Shown in pieces: positions 34,163-43,465 of a stretch of DNA of 53,495 bases. Source of the DNA: Oscillospiraceae bacterium. GTDB taxonomy: Bacteria; Bacillota; Clostridia; Oscillospirales; Oscillospiraceae. Location of the stretch: assembly GCA_009785345.1 (NCBI GenBank), contig WQWL01000009.1, positions 1 to 53,495 of the forward strand, in the 5' to 3' direction. The notes beneath the pieces were generated by a model. That model did not search any database and had not been told where the DNA came from. It saw only the letters and a program-made list of their open reading frames with translations. The translations under genes and the position numbers were made by a program. Numbering within the stretch: position 1 is the stretch's first letter; each line of letters begins with the position of its first letter.

Positions 34163-35101
34163 ATGCTAGTTGTCGCTATTGATACTGGTGCTACTAAAAT
34201 TGCCGGTGCGGTTATCGATGAAAATGGTGTTATTTTGGAAAAAATACAACTACCAAACATCGAGCGTACCGGTTCTTCGATTATAGAAGTATATTTAGAT
34301 ATAATTACAGAATTTCAAAAAAACTACCGGATAGATGCAGTTGGAATCGGTGCAGGGGGACGTATTGAACCTACTAATGGAAAAGTCTTATTTGCTACAG
34401 ATGTATATACAGACTACATAGGGCTTTCAATTGTAGATGAGGTCACAAAGAAATGTGGTCTGCCCACTGTTGTGGATAATGATTGCAGAGTGGCTGTGTA
34501 TGGTGAATACTGGAAAGGTGCCGTAAAAGGTTTCGACGATGTTTTTGGAATCATTCTTGGCACAGGTGTAGGTGGCGGCTATATTCAAGCCGGAAAACCT
34601 ATATATGGTGCAGCATGTAGTGCTGGAGAGATTGGACATCTCATTCTTCATCCGGGTGGAAAACGATGCTTATGTGGGCAACGTGGTTGCGTAGAACAAT
34701 ACTTATCAGGAACAGCACTTTGGGAGTCATATAATGTGTTATCAGGAAAAAAGGTGATTTCATCAGGTTATGAGTTCTTTGAGTTATTAGATGATGGTGA
34801 TGATAGTGCTCAGAGCATATTAGATATTTTTATATATAATTTAGCAATATGCGCAATTTCAATTGCAAATCTTATATCACCAAATGCTATTTTATTTGGT
34901 GGTGGTCTTATCGATACAGCTGACAGATGGTGGAATCGCTTTGAAGAAACATATATTGAAAATGGGAGTAGTCACTGCCGTAATGTTAGCATACTACGTG
35001 CAAAAGCAGGAAATAATGCAGCACTCTTAGGTGCAGCATGGATGACACTAAATAGCTTGTCAAAAACAAATGACATTGAAAAGGAACAATCATTTTTATG
35101 A
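34163..35101 (+). CDS. ROK-family sugar kinase, probable N-acetylmannosamine kinase
   Basis: A 312-residue ROK kinase. It has the ATP-binding DTGATKIAGAVIDENG, the sugar site ending in a catalytic Asp (VVDNDCRVAVYGEYWKGA), ILGTGVGGGYIQAGKPIYG, and the zinc motif with His and three Cys (HPGGKRCLCGQRGCVEQYLSG). ROK kinases phosphorylate glucose, ManNAc or related sugars; pairing with NanE makes ManNAc the best guess (NanK role). ATG 34163 follows AAGGAG. It ends ATGA, overlapping the start of trmD by four bases, so translation of trmD is coupled to it. Confidence 0.85.
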   Translation: MLVVAIDTGATKIAGAVIDENGVILEKIQLPNIERTGSSIIEVYLDIITEFQKNYRIDAVGIGAGGRIEPTNGKVLFATDVYTDYIGLSIVDEVTKKCGLPTVVDNDCRVAVYGEYWKGAVKGFDDVFGIILGTGVGGGYIQAGKPIYGAACSAGEIGHLILHPGGKRCLCGQRGCVEQYLSGTALWESYNVLSGKKVISSGYEFFELLDDGDDSAQSILDIFIYNLAICAISIANLISPNAILFGGGLIDTADRWWNRFEETYIENGSSHCRNVSILRAKAGNNAALLGAAWMTLNSLSKTNDIEKEQSFL

Positions 35102-35784
35102 GGATTGATATTTTAACTCTATTTCCTGATGTTGTCGGGGATATGCTTTGTGAAAGTATTTTAGGTCGTGGACAAGAACGTGGATATATACGTATCGAAT
35201 GCCATCAGATTCGTGACCATACAAAGAACAAGCAAAGGCAGGTTGATGATTACCCCTATGGTGGGGGACGTGGTTGTGTGATGCTTGCACAGCCACTTTA
35301 TGATTGTTGGAAGCATATCTGTGATGAAGCGGGTCGTCGCATTCACACTATATTTATGTCACCATGTGGCAATGTGTTTAAACAAGAGGATGCTAAACGT
35401 TTACAACGTGAACATGATAGGTTAATCATTGTGTGTGGCAGGTATGAAGGCGTTGATGAACGCTTTATCGAAGAGTGTGTCGATGAAGAAATATCTATTG
35501 GCGATTTTGTCGTAACCGGAGGAGAAATACCTGCAATGGCTGTTGCTGACGCAGTATGCAGACTTGTGCCGGGTGTATTACCTGATGAAGAATGTTTTAT
35601 AGATGAAAGTCATTGGGATGGTCTGCTCGAATATCCACAATATACAAGACCTGAGACATGGCATGATAGAAAGGTGCCAGATGTGTTACTATCCGGACAT
35701 CATGAGAACATAAATAATTGGCGCAGGGAGAAGTCACTGGAAAGAACCCGCACTCGTCGTCCCGATATGTTAAAAAATAGGTAA
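35098..35784 (+). CDS. trmD: tRNA (guanine37-N1)-methyltransferase TrmD
   Basis: A 228-residue SPOUT methyltransferase that makes m1G37 and prevents frameshifting. The trefoil-knot SAM site is clear: LIIVCGRYEGVDERF and EISIGDFVVTGGEIPAM, with VPGVLPDEECFIDESHWDGL and EYPQYTRPETW. The N terminus MRIDILTLFPDVV is the family start. It overlaps the kinase stop (ATGA). No rplS follows, unlike the common rimM-trmD-rplS order; the next gene is an unrelated lipoprotein 183 bases on. Confidence 0.96.
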   Translation: MRIDILTLFPDVVGDMLCESILGRGQERGYIRIECHQIRDHTKNKQRQVDDYPYGGGRGCVMLAQPLYDCWKHICDEAGRRIHTIFMSPCGNVFKQEDAKRLQREHDRLIIVCGRYEGVDERFIEECVDEEISIGDFVVTGGEIPAMAVADAVCRLVPGVLPDEECFIDESHWDGLLEYPQYTRPETWHDRKVPDVLLSGHHENINNWRREKSLERTRTRRPDMLKNR

Positions 35785-35967
35785 ACATATGCAACTATTT
35801 GCGAAGATGCATAGTGTTATCTATATGTGCTTTATTTCATTTCATATTTTTGTTGGTTATCATAGGAGTTGGGTTGCGTGTTACAATGAAGCGGAACAAA
35901 TCAAGAAATAATTCGTCTAATAGTAAAACCCAATAAATCATTATAGCTGATTGAGGAGGAAAATCAA

Positions 35968-37086
35968 ATGAAGAAGATTATACCTATCATACTATGCATA
36001 ATTCTTTCATTAGTGCTACTAACAGGATGTGCTGAAGCGGCCAGACCAACGAACGATTCTGCTCTTGGCTTCATGTCGGATGCTGCGATAACTCGCTATG
36101 TAGCAATGGAAGCTCCTGCGATGGCTCCACCGATGCCAATACTGACGCCGGAACCGATGCCGGAACCTGAACTGTTGAGTGCTAGTTTTGACTTCGATGA
36201 AGCCATGAATGATAGTATGTGGATGTACTCTGTTGCCGAACAAGAAGCTGGCGGTGGCATAGTACCGATATCTGCACCTATACCGGATGATAATTTAATG
36301 GCAGATAAAATTATACATACTGTTTTTGCAGAAGTTGAAACCATGAGTTTCGACGAAACCATTGTAGGGGTGCATACTTTGATAACCATGTACAATGCTT
36401 TTGTTGAGAGTTCCAGCGTAAGTGGTGTCAACTATGCGGCACAGTTTCACGGTTGGTCTGATTTCAGATTTGCACACTTCGTAATAAGAGTCCCGGTTCA
36501 ACATCTTGACGTTATGACAGGACGCCTTGATGATCTCGGAAATGTCATACACCAAAGTAGCGATGCAGTAAATATTACAGCACAATTTTTTGATACTCAA
36601 TCTCGTTTAAACTCTCTACGCATTCAAGAAGAACGCTTGCTTGCAATGCTTGCTCAAGCAGAGGATGTACCTGATCTTATTTTAATTGAAGAAAGGCTTA
36701 GTGAAGTTCGATTCCAAATTGAATCATTGACAACCACAATAAACACATGGCAAAGTCAAGTTGATTTCAGTACGTTGACATTAAGCATTCGCGAAGTCGA
36801 GCAATTCACAGAGCCTCAAGTAATTCATCGCACATATTGGCAGCAAATAGGTGATGGTTTCACATCAACTATACGAGGCATTGGTAGGTTCTTTATGAAT
36901 TTGTTTATGTGGCTAATCGTCTCTGCTCCGGTGATTTTGATAATTGCAGTTATTGTGGTAGTTGCATTACTGATAATACGGGCAAAGATTCGTAAACATA
37001 GGAAGAAAAAGAATCTGAGCGTACAGAATATAAGTTCAAATATACAAATAGCAGAGGAAGCAACTCCAGAAAATAAAGAACAATAA
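35968..37086 (+). CDS. DUF4349 lipoprotein
   Basis: A 372-residue lipoprotein: signal and lipobox LSLVLLTGC with C21, a Pro/Met-rich linker (APPMPILTPEPMPEPE), then the DUF4349 domain (DKIIHTVFAEVETMSFDETI through about residue 300). That domain includes a helical coiled-coil segment (DTQSRLNSLRIQEERLLAML, EERLSEVRFQIESL) and ends with a membrane helix (about 315-340) and a basic cytoplasmic tail (RAKIRKHRKKKN). It should span the outer face of the membrane. Function unknown. ATG 35968 follows GAGGAGG. An extended -10 (TGTTACAAT, 35879-35887) is a likely promoter. Confidence 0.85.
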   Translation: MKKIIPIILCIILSLVLLTGCAEAARPTNDSALGFMSDAAITRYVAMEAPAMAPPMPILTPEPMPEPELLSASFDFDEAMNDSMWMYSVAEQEAGGGIVPISAPIPDDNLMADKIIHTVFAEVETMSFDETIVGVHTLITMYNAFVESSSVSGVNYAAQFHGWSDFRFAHFVIRVPVQHLDVMTGRLDDLGNVIHQSSDAVNITAQFFDTQSRLNSLRIQEERLLAMLAQAEDVPDLILIEERLSEVRFQIESLTTTINTWQSQVDFSTLTLSIREVEQFTEPQVIHRTYWQQIGDGFTSTIRGIGRFFMNLFMWLIVSAPVILIIAVIVVVALLIIRAKIRKHRKKKNLSVQNISSNIQIAEEATPENKEQ

Positions 37087-37101
37087 CTCTTACTCATATT
37101 C

Positions 37102-37137
37102 AAAAAGACGCGGTTTAATCAATGACTGCGTCTTTTT
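37102..37137. terminator. Bidirectional terminator after the DUF4349 gene
   Basis: AAAAAGACGC (37102-37111) and GCGTCTTTTT (37128-37137) form a perfect 10-bp stem with A and T tracts on either side. Bases 37138-37367 between it and the convergent decarboxylase gene hold nothing I can support. Confidence 0.85.
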
Positions 37138-37367
37138 GATGTCGTGTATCATGGGGCGCTGTTCATAGCATCATTGATAGTAATGATATATTTCAATTTA
37201 ATAGCAACATTTACTGTTATTGGAGTGGTAGAGCTAATGGCACGGAATGGCGAGTTTGCAAATTATAGCACAGTTGTAGAAGTGTAATTCAAATCCGAAT
37301 GGTGCGACAAATTATCCATTATTGTATGAAAACTATTGCGATCGAGAGACTTTGAAAAATAGCTACA

Positions 37368-38519
37368 TCATATTTCGGAATAAGTTTCATCAATTGCAAT
37401 CAACGCATCAGCCAATCGTTTAAAGCCTTCTGATGTATCACAAATGCTAGTCATTGCAATTATATAATCATCACATACACGCTCGATTTCTATCTTATGC
37501 TCACGTCGCAATATATAAGCAAGAACCTCACTACTAATAGGTGAGTTTTTTGTTGTTATTACAATTTTGCCTAAGTCAAAGTCATAAAAATCGGGATGAG
37601 GTGAATCATTTCCGTGATGTAGAACAGATAGCATCTTAAGTTCCTTCACTCGCTCGCTAAACGTGGATAACTTTTCCTCATACGCGCGAAAAAGTTCTAC
37701 ACTGTCAGATTTTAGCAATCTCAAGCAATAATCAATCGATGACATCAAAACATACGACGGGCTACTGGTTTGCAAAATATATAACATATCCTTTAATGCA
37801 TTGACATTAACACGCTCACTACAGACATGTAACAATGAACATTGTGTCATTGCCGGAAGTGTTTTATGTAGACTTATAACGACAATATCAGCACCCATAA
37901 CAGTTGCACTTTTTGGGAATGTATCAGAAAATCCCAAGTGTGCACCATGTGCACTATCAACGATAAGCAAGCAACCATGAGCATGAGCAATTGCAGCGAT
38001 TGCAGCGACATCACTAACAACACCCTCGTATGTTGGAGATGTAATTATGACAAGCTTTATCTTCGGGTTTTCAAGCAAAGCATGTTCAATAGCCTTAGGA
38101 GAAATACTACAAGGCACACCAGAATTTTCGTCAATTTCTGCGTCGATTGTTATAAGTTCTAACCCAAATAATTTTGCGGCATTTGATGTTGACCAATGAT
38201 AATTATCGACAGCAAGGATTTTGTCTCCACGCTCAGTATGTGCACCAATTGATGCAAGTATACCAACAGTAGTGCCATTTACAAGCATAAGAGATTTACG
38301 ACTGCCGTATAATTCAGCAGCAAGGGTTTCAGTTTCTAATAAAATGCCATGAGGATTATGCAAATCATCGAATCCATATATCTCGGTTATATCAAGCTCA
38401 TTCAACATTGCGGGAGGCAAAAATCTCTTATTGCCTTTATGTCCCGGCATATGCATCGGATACACATCAGAGTTAGTGTGCTTTTTAATTTCTTTATATA
38501 ACATAATGTTGATGCTCAT
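37368..38519 (-). CDS. PLP-dependent Orn/Lys/Arg decarboxylase-family protein (short form)
   Basis: A 383-residue fold-type I PLP enzyme of the Orn/Lys/Arg decarboxylase major domain. It shows YPMHMPGHKGNKRFLPP, DITEIYGFDDLHNPHG, the cofactor region MLVNGTTVGILASIGAH, DSAHGAHLGFSD with the PLP-ring His/Asp, and the Schiff-base lysine in VVISLHKTLPAMTQ. It is shorter than full inducible decarboxylases and resembles the small Bacillota forms (YaaO/SpeA-like), which often have unclear substrates. ATG 38519 was chosen as the nearest start with family homology. A minus-strand promoter TTGATA-N17-TATCAT lies just upstream, overlapping the divergent thiN promoter. Confidence 0.85.
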   Translation of the reverse strand: MSINIMLYKEIKKHTNSDVYPMHMPGHKGNKRFLPPAMLNELDITEIYGFDDLHNPHGILLETETLAAELYGSRKSLMLVNGTTVGILASIGAHTERGDKILAVDNYHWSTSNAAKLFGLELITIDAEIDENSGVPCSISPKAIEHALLENPKIKLVIITSPTYEGVVSDVAAIAAIAHAHGCLLIVDSAHGAHLGFSDTFPKSATVMGADIVVISLHKTLPAMTQCSLLHVCSERVNVNALKDMLYILQTSSPSYVLMSSIDYCLRLLKSDSVELFRAYEEKLSTFSERVKELKMLSVLHHGNDSPHPDFYDFDLGKIVITTKNSPISSEVLAYILRREHKIEIERVCDDYIIAMTSICDTSEGFKRLADALIAIDETYSEI

Positions 38520-38541
38520 ACTTTCTATATAAGTGTTTCTA

Positions 38542-38721
38542 TGATACAATGCCTTGAGAAAAATATCAAGGGAGCATGATGTCATAAGTTTGAATAAATT
38601 CAAACTTACAATGTGCCAATTTGCTCTCCCTGCGGGAAACCGCAAATTAATGCACGAAATGACCATCCCCTTATTTATGGTTGTTTTGTGGCTAGGTATC
38701 GCAAAAGGAATGGTCATAAAT
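38542..38721 (+). promoter_or_regulatory. Extended -10 promoter and structured leader RNA of thiN
   Basis: TGATACAAT (38542-38550) is an extended -10, placing the start near 38557. The leader repeats the ylxM plan: P1 is a perfect 10-bp stem with loop TAAA (38585-38608); P2 (38613-38655) has GTGC/GCAC, the same C-versus-AAT bulge and AATTTGC/GCAAATT, with an inner CCC/GGG hairpin. Then GAAATGACCATCCCCTT (38656-38672) can pair with ATGGTTGTT (38677-38685) or with AAGGAATGGTCAT (38705-38717) at the thiN ribosome site. No TPP riboswitch consensus is present. Confidence 0.6.
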
Positions 38722-39372
38722 ATGAACACAAAAAACCGTTGTTATATAGTTGGAGCAGGGGAGTTTCATGAAAATGAATTGCCACAGCAGAGCGATTATG
38801 TTATAGCTGCTGATGGCGGTTATTCTGTACTGGCAAAACTTAACATTGTGCCTGATATGCTCATTGGAGATTTCGATTCACTCAAAAAAGTACCAAATCA
38901 TCCCAATATTATCACGTGTCCCGTTGAAAAAGATGACACAGATATGATGCTTGCAGTTCGGCAAGGCTTGGATTTGGGATATAAAACATTCATCATTAAT
39001 GGTGGACTTGGGGGCAGACTTGATCACACTCTCGCAAATATCCAAATCTTGAAATATCTTGCTGAAAAAACTGCACGCGGAACGCTAATTGGGAACAACG
39101 AGAGAATTACAGTCATAAATAATGATGAAATAACAATAGACTCAAATATAGCAAAAGGACACACATTATCAATATTCAGTATGGGGGATACTGCAGAGGG
39201 TGTAACACTCAAAGGTTTGAAATACTCACTGGAAAACAAGACGCTAACTAATGATTATCCGATTGGTTGCAGCAACGAATTCATAGGTCAACCTGCGACT
39301 ATATCGGTGAGAAACGGTACATTAATTATAATTACACAGCAGAAAGGGAGCAAAGCATATGCAAGAAATTAA
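38722..39372 (+). CDS. thiN: Thiamine pyrophosphokinase
   Basis: A 216-residue enzyme that makes thiamine diphosphate from thiamine and ATP. Motifs include YVIAADGGYSVLAKL, PDMLIGDFDSL, CPVEKDDTDMMLAVRQGLDL with the metal-binding DDTD, and GGLGGRLDHTLANIQIL, followed by a C-terminal beta-sandwich. Length is normal. ATG 38722 is the family start; the in-frame codons upstream are the structured leader. Its 3' end overlaps the HAD gene by 14 bases. Confidence 0.94.
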   Translation: MNTKNRCYIVGAGEFHENELPQQSDYVIAADGGYSVLAKLNIVPDMLIGDFDSLKKVPNHPNIITCPVEKDDTDMMLAVRQGLDLGYKTFIINGGLGGRLDHTLANIQILKYLAEKTARGTLIGNNERITVINNDEITIDSNIAKGHTLSIFSMGDTAEGVTLKGLKYSLENKTLTNDYPIGCSNEFIGQPATISVRNGTLIIITQQKGSKAYARN

Positions 39373-40009
39373 AGGTGTGATATTTGATCTTGATGGAACA
39401 TTGATAGACTCAATGTGGATATGGGGAGATGTAGCGGAAAAATACGTTAGAAGTCACGGTGGAACACCCAGTCCAACATTCAGAGAAGAACTCCGTACTC
39501 TCAATACGACAGAGGAAGCACAGTATTATATCGATAAATTCGGAGTAAACCTTCCTGTAGAAGAAGTCATAATAGGCAGAGATGATATGATGCTTGAGCA
39601 TTTAAAAACTGTTGTACAATTAAAAACAGGTGTTATGCAGGTGCTGAAGGAACTAAAAAAACGTGGAATAAGAATATGTATAGCAACAGCCACCGAAAGG
39701 CGACTTGTTGAGCCATCAATTGAGCGTCACGGACTTGGAGAATATATCGAGCATATTTTCACATGCACAGAAGAAAACACAAGCAAAAGCAGCCCGGACA
39801 TATACTTCCAAGCTGCAGAATTCCTGGGAACTGATATAAATCAAACCCTTGTTGTCGAAGATGCACTATACGCAATGAAAACGGCAAAAGAGGCAGGATT
39901 CGTGGTTGCCGGTGTATATGATAAAGTATCAGATGACGAACAAGATGAAATAAAGTCAGTTTGTGATTACTACTGGATAACTCTTGACGAAATGCTTGCG
40001 CATTTCTAG
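39359..40009 (+). CDS. HAD-superfamily hydrolase (beta-phosphoglucomutase-like)
   Basis: A 216-residue HAD phosphatase/mutase. Motif I is VIFDLDGTLIDS with the nucleophile Asp near residue 10; the helical cap follows (residues 18-85); motif II is ICIATATERR; motif III/IV is KSSPDIYFQAAEFLG and LVVEDALYAMKTAKEAGF. Cap type and size resemble beta-phosphoglucomutase and related sugar-phosphate phosphatases. ATG 39359 overlaps thiN, with AAAGGGAG upstream. Substrate unknown. Confidence 0.9.
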   Translation: MQEIKGVIFDLDGTLIDSMWIWGDVAEKYVRSHGGTPSPTFREELRTLNTTEEAQYYIDKFGVNLPVEEVIIGRDDMMLEHLKTVVQLKTGVMQVLKELKKRGIRICIATATERRLVEPSIERHGLGEYIEHIFTCTEENTSKSSPDIYFQAAEFLGTDINQTLVVEDALYAMKTAKEAGFVVAGVYDKVSDDEQDEIKSVCDYYWITLDEMLAHF

Positions 40010-40080
40010 GGTTTAGTTACGAGATGAAAAAGAAAGATAGACTTCAATTCTAAACCCTAACCCCTAAATCCTAGCCCCTA
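40006..40080. repeat. Telomere-like repeat forming a hairpin between convergent HAD and ahcY genes
   Basis: TAGGGTTTAG (40007-40016, starting in the HAD stop codon) is inverted at CTAAACCCTA (40050-40059), which runs on into CCCCTAAATCCTAGCCCCTA. It probably acts as a bidirectional terminator. Confidence 0.65.
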
Positions 40081-40083
40081 AAA

Positions 40084-41397
40084 CTAGGCATCCACCTCAA
40101 TATCCCAACTAAGCAAATACTTCGCTTGTTCAGGATTTAGCTCATCAATTGCCAGTCCATCAGCTGCCAGTTTCATGAATGCGACATTTTGGTCAATTTC
40201 CTTTGGAACTGCAACAACGCCAGGCTCGAGTTTACTATGATTTTCAGCAATAAATTCAGCAGCCAGAGCTTGGATCGCGAAGCTCATGTCCATAATTTCT
40301 ACAGGGTGACCATCACCGGATGCAAGATTGACAAGACGGCCTTCTGCAATAACGAACACTTTTTTGCCATTATCTAGCGTATAACCCATGATATTTGGCT
40401 TGTGCTCGGCGCTTTCTGTGTTATTATCCAGCCATTCAACATCTACTTCGACGTTGAAATGTCCGGCATTACACATGATAGCGCCATCTTTCATTTTGTC
40501 GAAATGTTTTTGAGTTATAACACCAAGACAACCTGTTGCTGTGATAAATAAATCACCAAGCTCTGCAGCTCGTTCCATAGGCATAACGTCAAAGCCATCC
40601 ATAGATGCTTCAAGCGCTTTAACAGGATCGATTTCTGTAACGATGACTCTTGCACCGAATCCTTTGGCACGCATGGCAATACCTTTACCGCACCAACCGT
40701 AGCCGGCGATAACAACATCTTTACCTGCAACGACAAGGTTTGTCGTACGGTTAATGCCATCCCAAACAGATTGCCCTGTGCCATACCTATTGTCGAATAG
40801 ATATTTACACTGAGCATTATTAACAGCAACCATTGGGAACTTCAGAGATTTGTCTGCTGCCATCGAAAATAGGCGCATAATGCCTGTTGTTGTTTCTTCA
40901 CAACCACCGTAAACGCCGGGCATTAAGTGTTGAAGTTTAGTATGCATTATGTTTATAAGATCACCGCCATCATCAATGATGATATTTGGACCGGACTCCA
41001 ATGCTTTCGTTAAATGCCTGTCGTACTCTTCGGCTGTAGAGTTATGCCATGCGAAAACTTTCATTGGTGGTTCGCCATCAGCACCTAAAGATAATGCTGC
41101 AGCAACATCATCTTGCGTCGAAAGTGGATTACAACCTGCTGCATACATTGTAGCTCCACCTGCTGCCAAGGTTCGGCAAAGAACAGCAGTTTTTGCCTCC
41201 ATGTGAATTGATAATGTAATATTCAGACCTTCAAAGGGCTTGGTCTTTTCAAATTCTTTTTTAATTGATTGCAAAAGTGGCATATTTCTCCATGCCCATT
41301 GAATTTTTCTTTCTCCTGATGGTGCGAGTGATACATCACGCACCTCGCTTTCATGTACTACAGCACCATTTGCCGCGGCTGTTGCGTTATTAGTCAT
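40084..41397 (-). CDS. ahcY: Adenosylhomocysteinase
   Basis: A 437-residue NAD-dependent S-adenosylhomocysteine hydrolase. Signatures: NITLSIHMEAKTAVLCRTLA, GCNPLSTQDDVAAAL, catalytic region PMVAVNNAQCKYLFDNRYGT then WDGINRTTN, Rossmann VVIAGYGWCGKGIAMRAKG, MKDGAIMCNAGHFNVEVD, and the C-terminal KYLLSWDIEVDA. It would split SAH to adenosine and homocysteine. It overlaps the upstream mtaD by four bases, so the two act together on SAH and related nucleosides. Confidence 0.96.
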   Translation of the reverse strand: MTNNATAAANGAVVHESEVRDVSLAPSGERKIQWAWRNMPLLQSIKKEFEKTKPFEGLNITLSIHMEAKTAVLCRTLAAGGATMYAAGCNPLSTQDDVAAALSLGADGEPPMKVFAWHNSTAEEYDRHLTKALESGPNIIIDDGGDLINIMHTKLQHLMPGVYGGCEETTTGIMRLFSMAADKSLKFPMVAVNNAQCKYLFDNRYGTGQSVWDGINRTTNLVVAGKDVVIAGYGWCGKGIAMRAKGFGARVIVTEIDPVKALEASMDGFDVMPMERAAELGDLFITATGCLGVITQKHFDKMKDGAIMCNAGHFNVEVDVEWLDNNTESAEHKPNIMGYTLDNGKKVFVIAEGRLVNLASGDGHPVEIMDMSFAIQALAAEFIAENHSKLEPGVVAVPKEIDQNVAFMKLAADGLAIDELNPEQAKYLLSWDIEVDA

Positions 41398-42671
41398 CGT
41401 GTTCCTATCCTTTCACATATCTTTGAAACCTCATGATAGACTCTATCAGAATCTATATGCGGGAATTCTCTATTTTCCATAAGTACTCTACCACCAACAA
41501 TCACTGTTTCAACCTCACTTCCATTTGCTGAGTAGGCAAGGGCAGATTGTGGATTGTTTACTGGTTGCATATTGGGACATTTGATGTCAAGAATAACTAA
41601 ATCAGCGATATTGCCGGGCTTGATTTCGCCAATGTCATTGCGACCCATGGCCATTGCTCCGCCTTTTGTTGCAATTGAAAATCCCTCTTGAGCGGTTATA
41701 GCAAGTGCGTCGCGGTTTACACCTTTATGTATAAGTGATAGCATAGATAGCTCACGGAACATATTAAGAGTATTATTACTTGCAGCTCCGTCAGTACCAA
41801 GTGCTACTTTAACTCCGGCTTTCAACATCTTGGGGATTGGTGCAACACCATTTGCAAGTTTCAAATTACTGACAGGGTTTGTAGCAACTGTTACACCACG
41901 TTCAGCCAAAATTGCAATATCGCTGTCTGTGACTTGCACACAATGTGCAGCAACAGTTGTGTCTGTGAGCAGTCCTGTTCTATCCATCAACTCTACAGGA
42001 GAGCAGCCATATTGCTTTTTGATAGTTTCGATTTCGACAGGACCTTCGGAGAGATGAGTGTTTATTGCCATACCTGTGCGCTTAGCTTCCTGAGCAACAA
42101 CACGTTGGAAACCTTCATCACATGTATATGGTGCATGAGGTGCAAGCATAAAAGTAAGATTATGACGACCTTCATAACGCTCTGCTGTATCTAATGCTTC
42201 ACGGAGTTTCGATTCGCCAACAGTCAGATCATTAGGGTCACCAACTAATCCACGTGAGAGAACGGCACGTATACCTGTATCATCAACAGCGCGTACCATA
42301 TCATCAATGAAATCGTACATGTCTATGAAAGAAGTAGTGCCACTACGAAGCATTTCTGTAATTGCGAGCATTGTACCCCAGTAAATGTCCTCACGATTAA
42401 GTTTTTCTTCTAATGGCAAAATACGTCCAAAGAGCCACTCGTGAAAGAGCAGGTCATCAGCGCAGTTTCGTAATATCGTCATAGGTGCATGTGTATGAGC
42501 ATTTACAAGTCCGGGTATCAGCATTTTGCCATTACCGAAGATAGTTTTATCAATAATAAAATTTTCCGGCTCAGTGGAGATAGATTTAATAATGCCATTA
42601 CTAATATGGACGGAGCAGGTTATTGCTTCGTCAGGCAGTACCGCAAGAATGTCCTTGATGAGAATATTCAT
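41394..42671 (-). CDS. mtaD: 5-methylthioadenosine/S-adenosylhomocysteine deaminase
   Basis: A 425-residue amidohydrolase that deaminates MTA, SAH or adenosine. Metal-site motifs: LIPGLVNAHTHAPM (HxH), NTHLSEGPVEIE, AAHCVQVTDSDI and LGTDGAASNNTLNMF with the catalytic Asp. C-terminal barrel MGRNDIGEIKPGNIADLVILD is typical. ATG 42671 was chosen because the family starts at MNILIKDILAV; it is preceded by AAAGGATGGCTATTTATT, a relative of the recurrent initiation sequence. It lies directly upstream of, and overlaps, ahcY. Confidence 0.92.
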   Translation of the reverse strand: MNILIKDILAVLPDEAITCSVHISNGIIKSISTEPENFIIDKTIFGNGKMLIPGLVNAHTHAPMTILRNCADDLLFHEWLFGRILPLEEKLNREDIYWGTMLAITEMLRSGTTSFIDMYDFIDDMVRAVDDTGIRAVLSRGLVGDPNDLTVGESKLREALDTAERYEGRHNLTFMLAPHAPYTCDEGFQRVVAQEAKRTGMAINTHLSEGPVEIETIKKQYGCSPVELMDRTGLLTDTTVAAHCVQVTDSDIAILAERGVTVATNPVSNLKLANGVAPIPKMLKAGVKVALGTDGAASNNTLNMFRELSMLSLIHKGVNRDALAITAQEGFSIATKGGAMAMGRNDIGEIKPGNIADLVILDIKCPNMQPVNNPQSALAYSANGSEVETVIVGGRVLMENREFPHIDSDRVYHEVSKICERIGTR

Positions 42672-42793
42672 AATAAATAGCCATCCTTTACTCATTGTTT
42701 GTGTGGTTATCACTGCTTAATTTCACCTAACCAATAATACCAACAATAAGGTCAGAATGCAAGATGATTCACGGTATCATTTATGTTACAAAG

Positions 42794-43465
42794 TTATGCG
42801 TACTGTAGATACTGTTTTAGCTTTTCATCTCTTGGATCTGATAGTAAACTGCCTGTAGAACCGGACGCACGCACCTCACCGTTATGCATGAAGAACACAT
42901 GTTCACAGAGTCGCCTAATATTAGAAAGCTGATGACTTATTATCACCCAAGTCATTGGCTTTTTACTTTGCATTTCTAGTATATAGTTTTCAAAGAAAGC
43001 AACACTTTCGATGTCCATGTTAGAAAAACCTTCGTCTATGAAAATAACTTTTGGTGAAAAAATCAACGCTCTGGCAAGGGCAAGCTTTTGTTGCTCACCG
43101 CCGGATAGACCATGAGCATATTCGTCACGAAGATTTGTAAGTCCTGTGATTTCAAGAAAGTGATTGACAAGTCCATCATCTGGTTTTATATTTCGAAGTT
43201 TCAGCGGGTAAACTAGATTGCGAATAACAGTATCATTAAGAAGATAAGGTTTTCTCAAAACCATCGTCATATCGCGTTCTGTGAGTCCTTCGTAGTCAAT
43301 TTGACCGCTATCAGGCTTTTCAATGCCCGCAATAAGTTTCATAGCAGTAGTTTTACCACAACCGTTAGGACCGATAATGCCATATATCTTTCCCTCATCA
43401 ATCGAGAGGCTGTCGATATTTAGCGAGAATTTCTCATAGTTTTTTTTTAGATTAGAAATTTTCAT
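42794..43465 (-). CDS. tupC: Tungstate ABC transporter ATP-binding protein
   Basis: A 223-residue ABC ATPase with Walker A GPNGCGKTT, Q-loop, signature LSGGEQQKLALARAL and Walker B VIFIDEG, then the H-loop IISHQLSNIRRLCEH. Similar to ModC/TupC but lacks the molybdate-binding TOBE extension, as is usual for TupC. It overlaps tupB by 14 bases and would power tungstate (possibly molybdate) import. Confidence 0.9.
   Translation of the reverse strand: MKISNLKKNYEKFSLNIDSLSIDEGKIYGIIGPNGCGKTTAMKLIAGIEKPDSGQIDYEGLTERDMTMVLRKPYLLNDTVIRNLVYPLKLRNIKPDDGLVNHFLEITGLTNLRDEYAHGLSGGEQQKLALARALIFSPKVIFIDEGFSNMDIESVAFFENYILEMQSKKPMTWVIISHQLSNIRRLCEHVFFMHNGEVRASGSTGSLLSDPRDEKLKQYLQYA

Noticed and set aside
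38554-38721. TPP riboswitch upstream of thiN
   Set aside because: No THI-box signatures are visible; the leader matches the ylxM leader instead.
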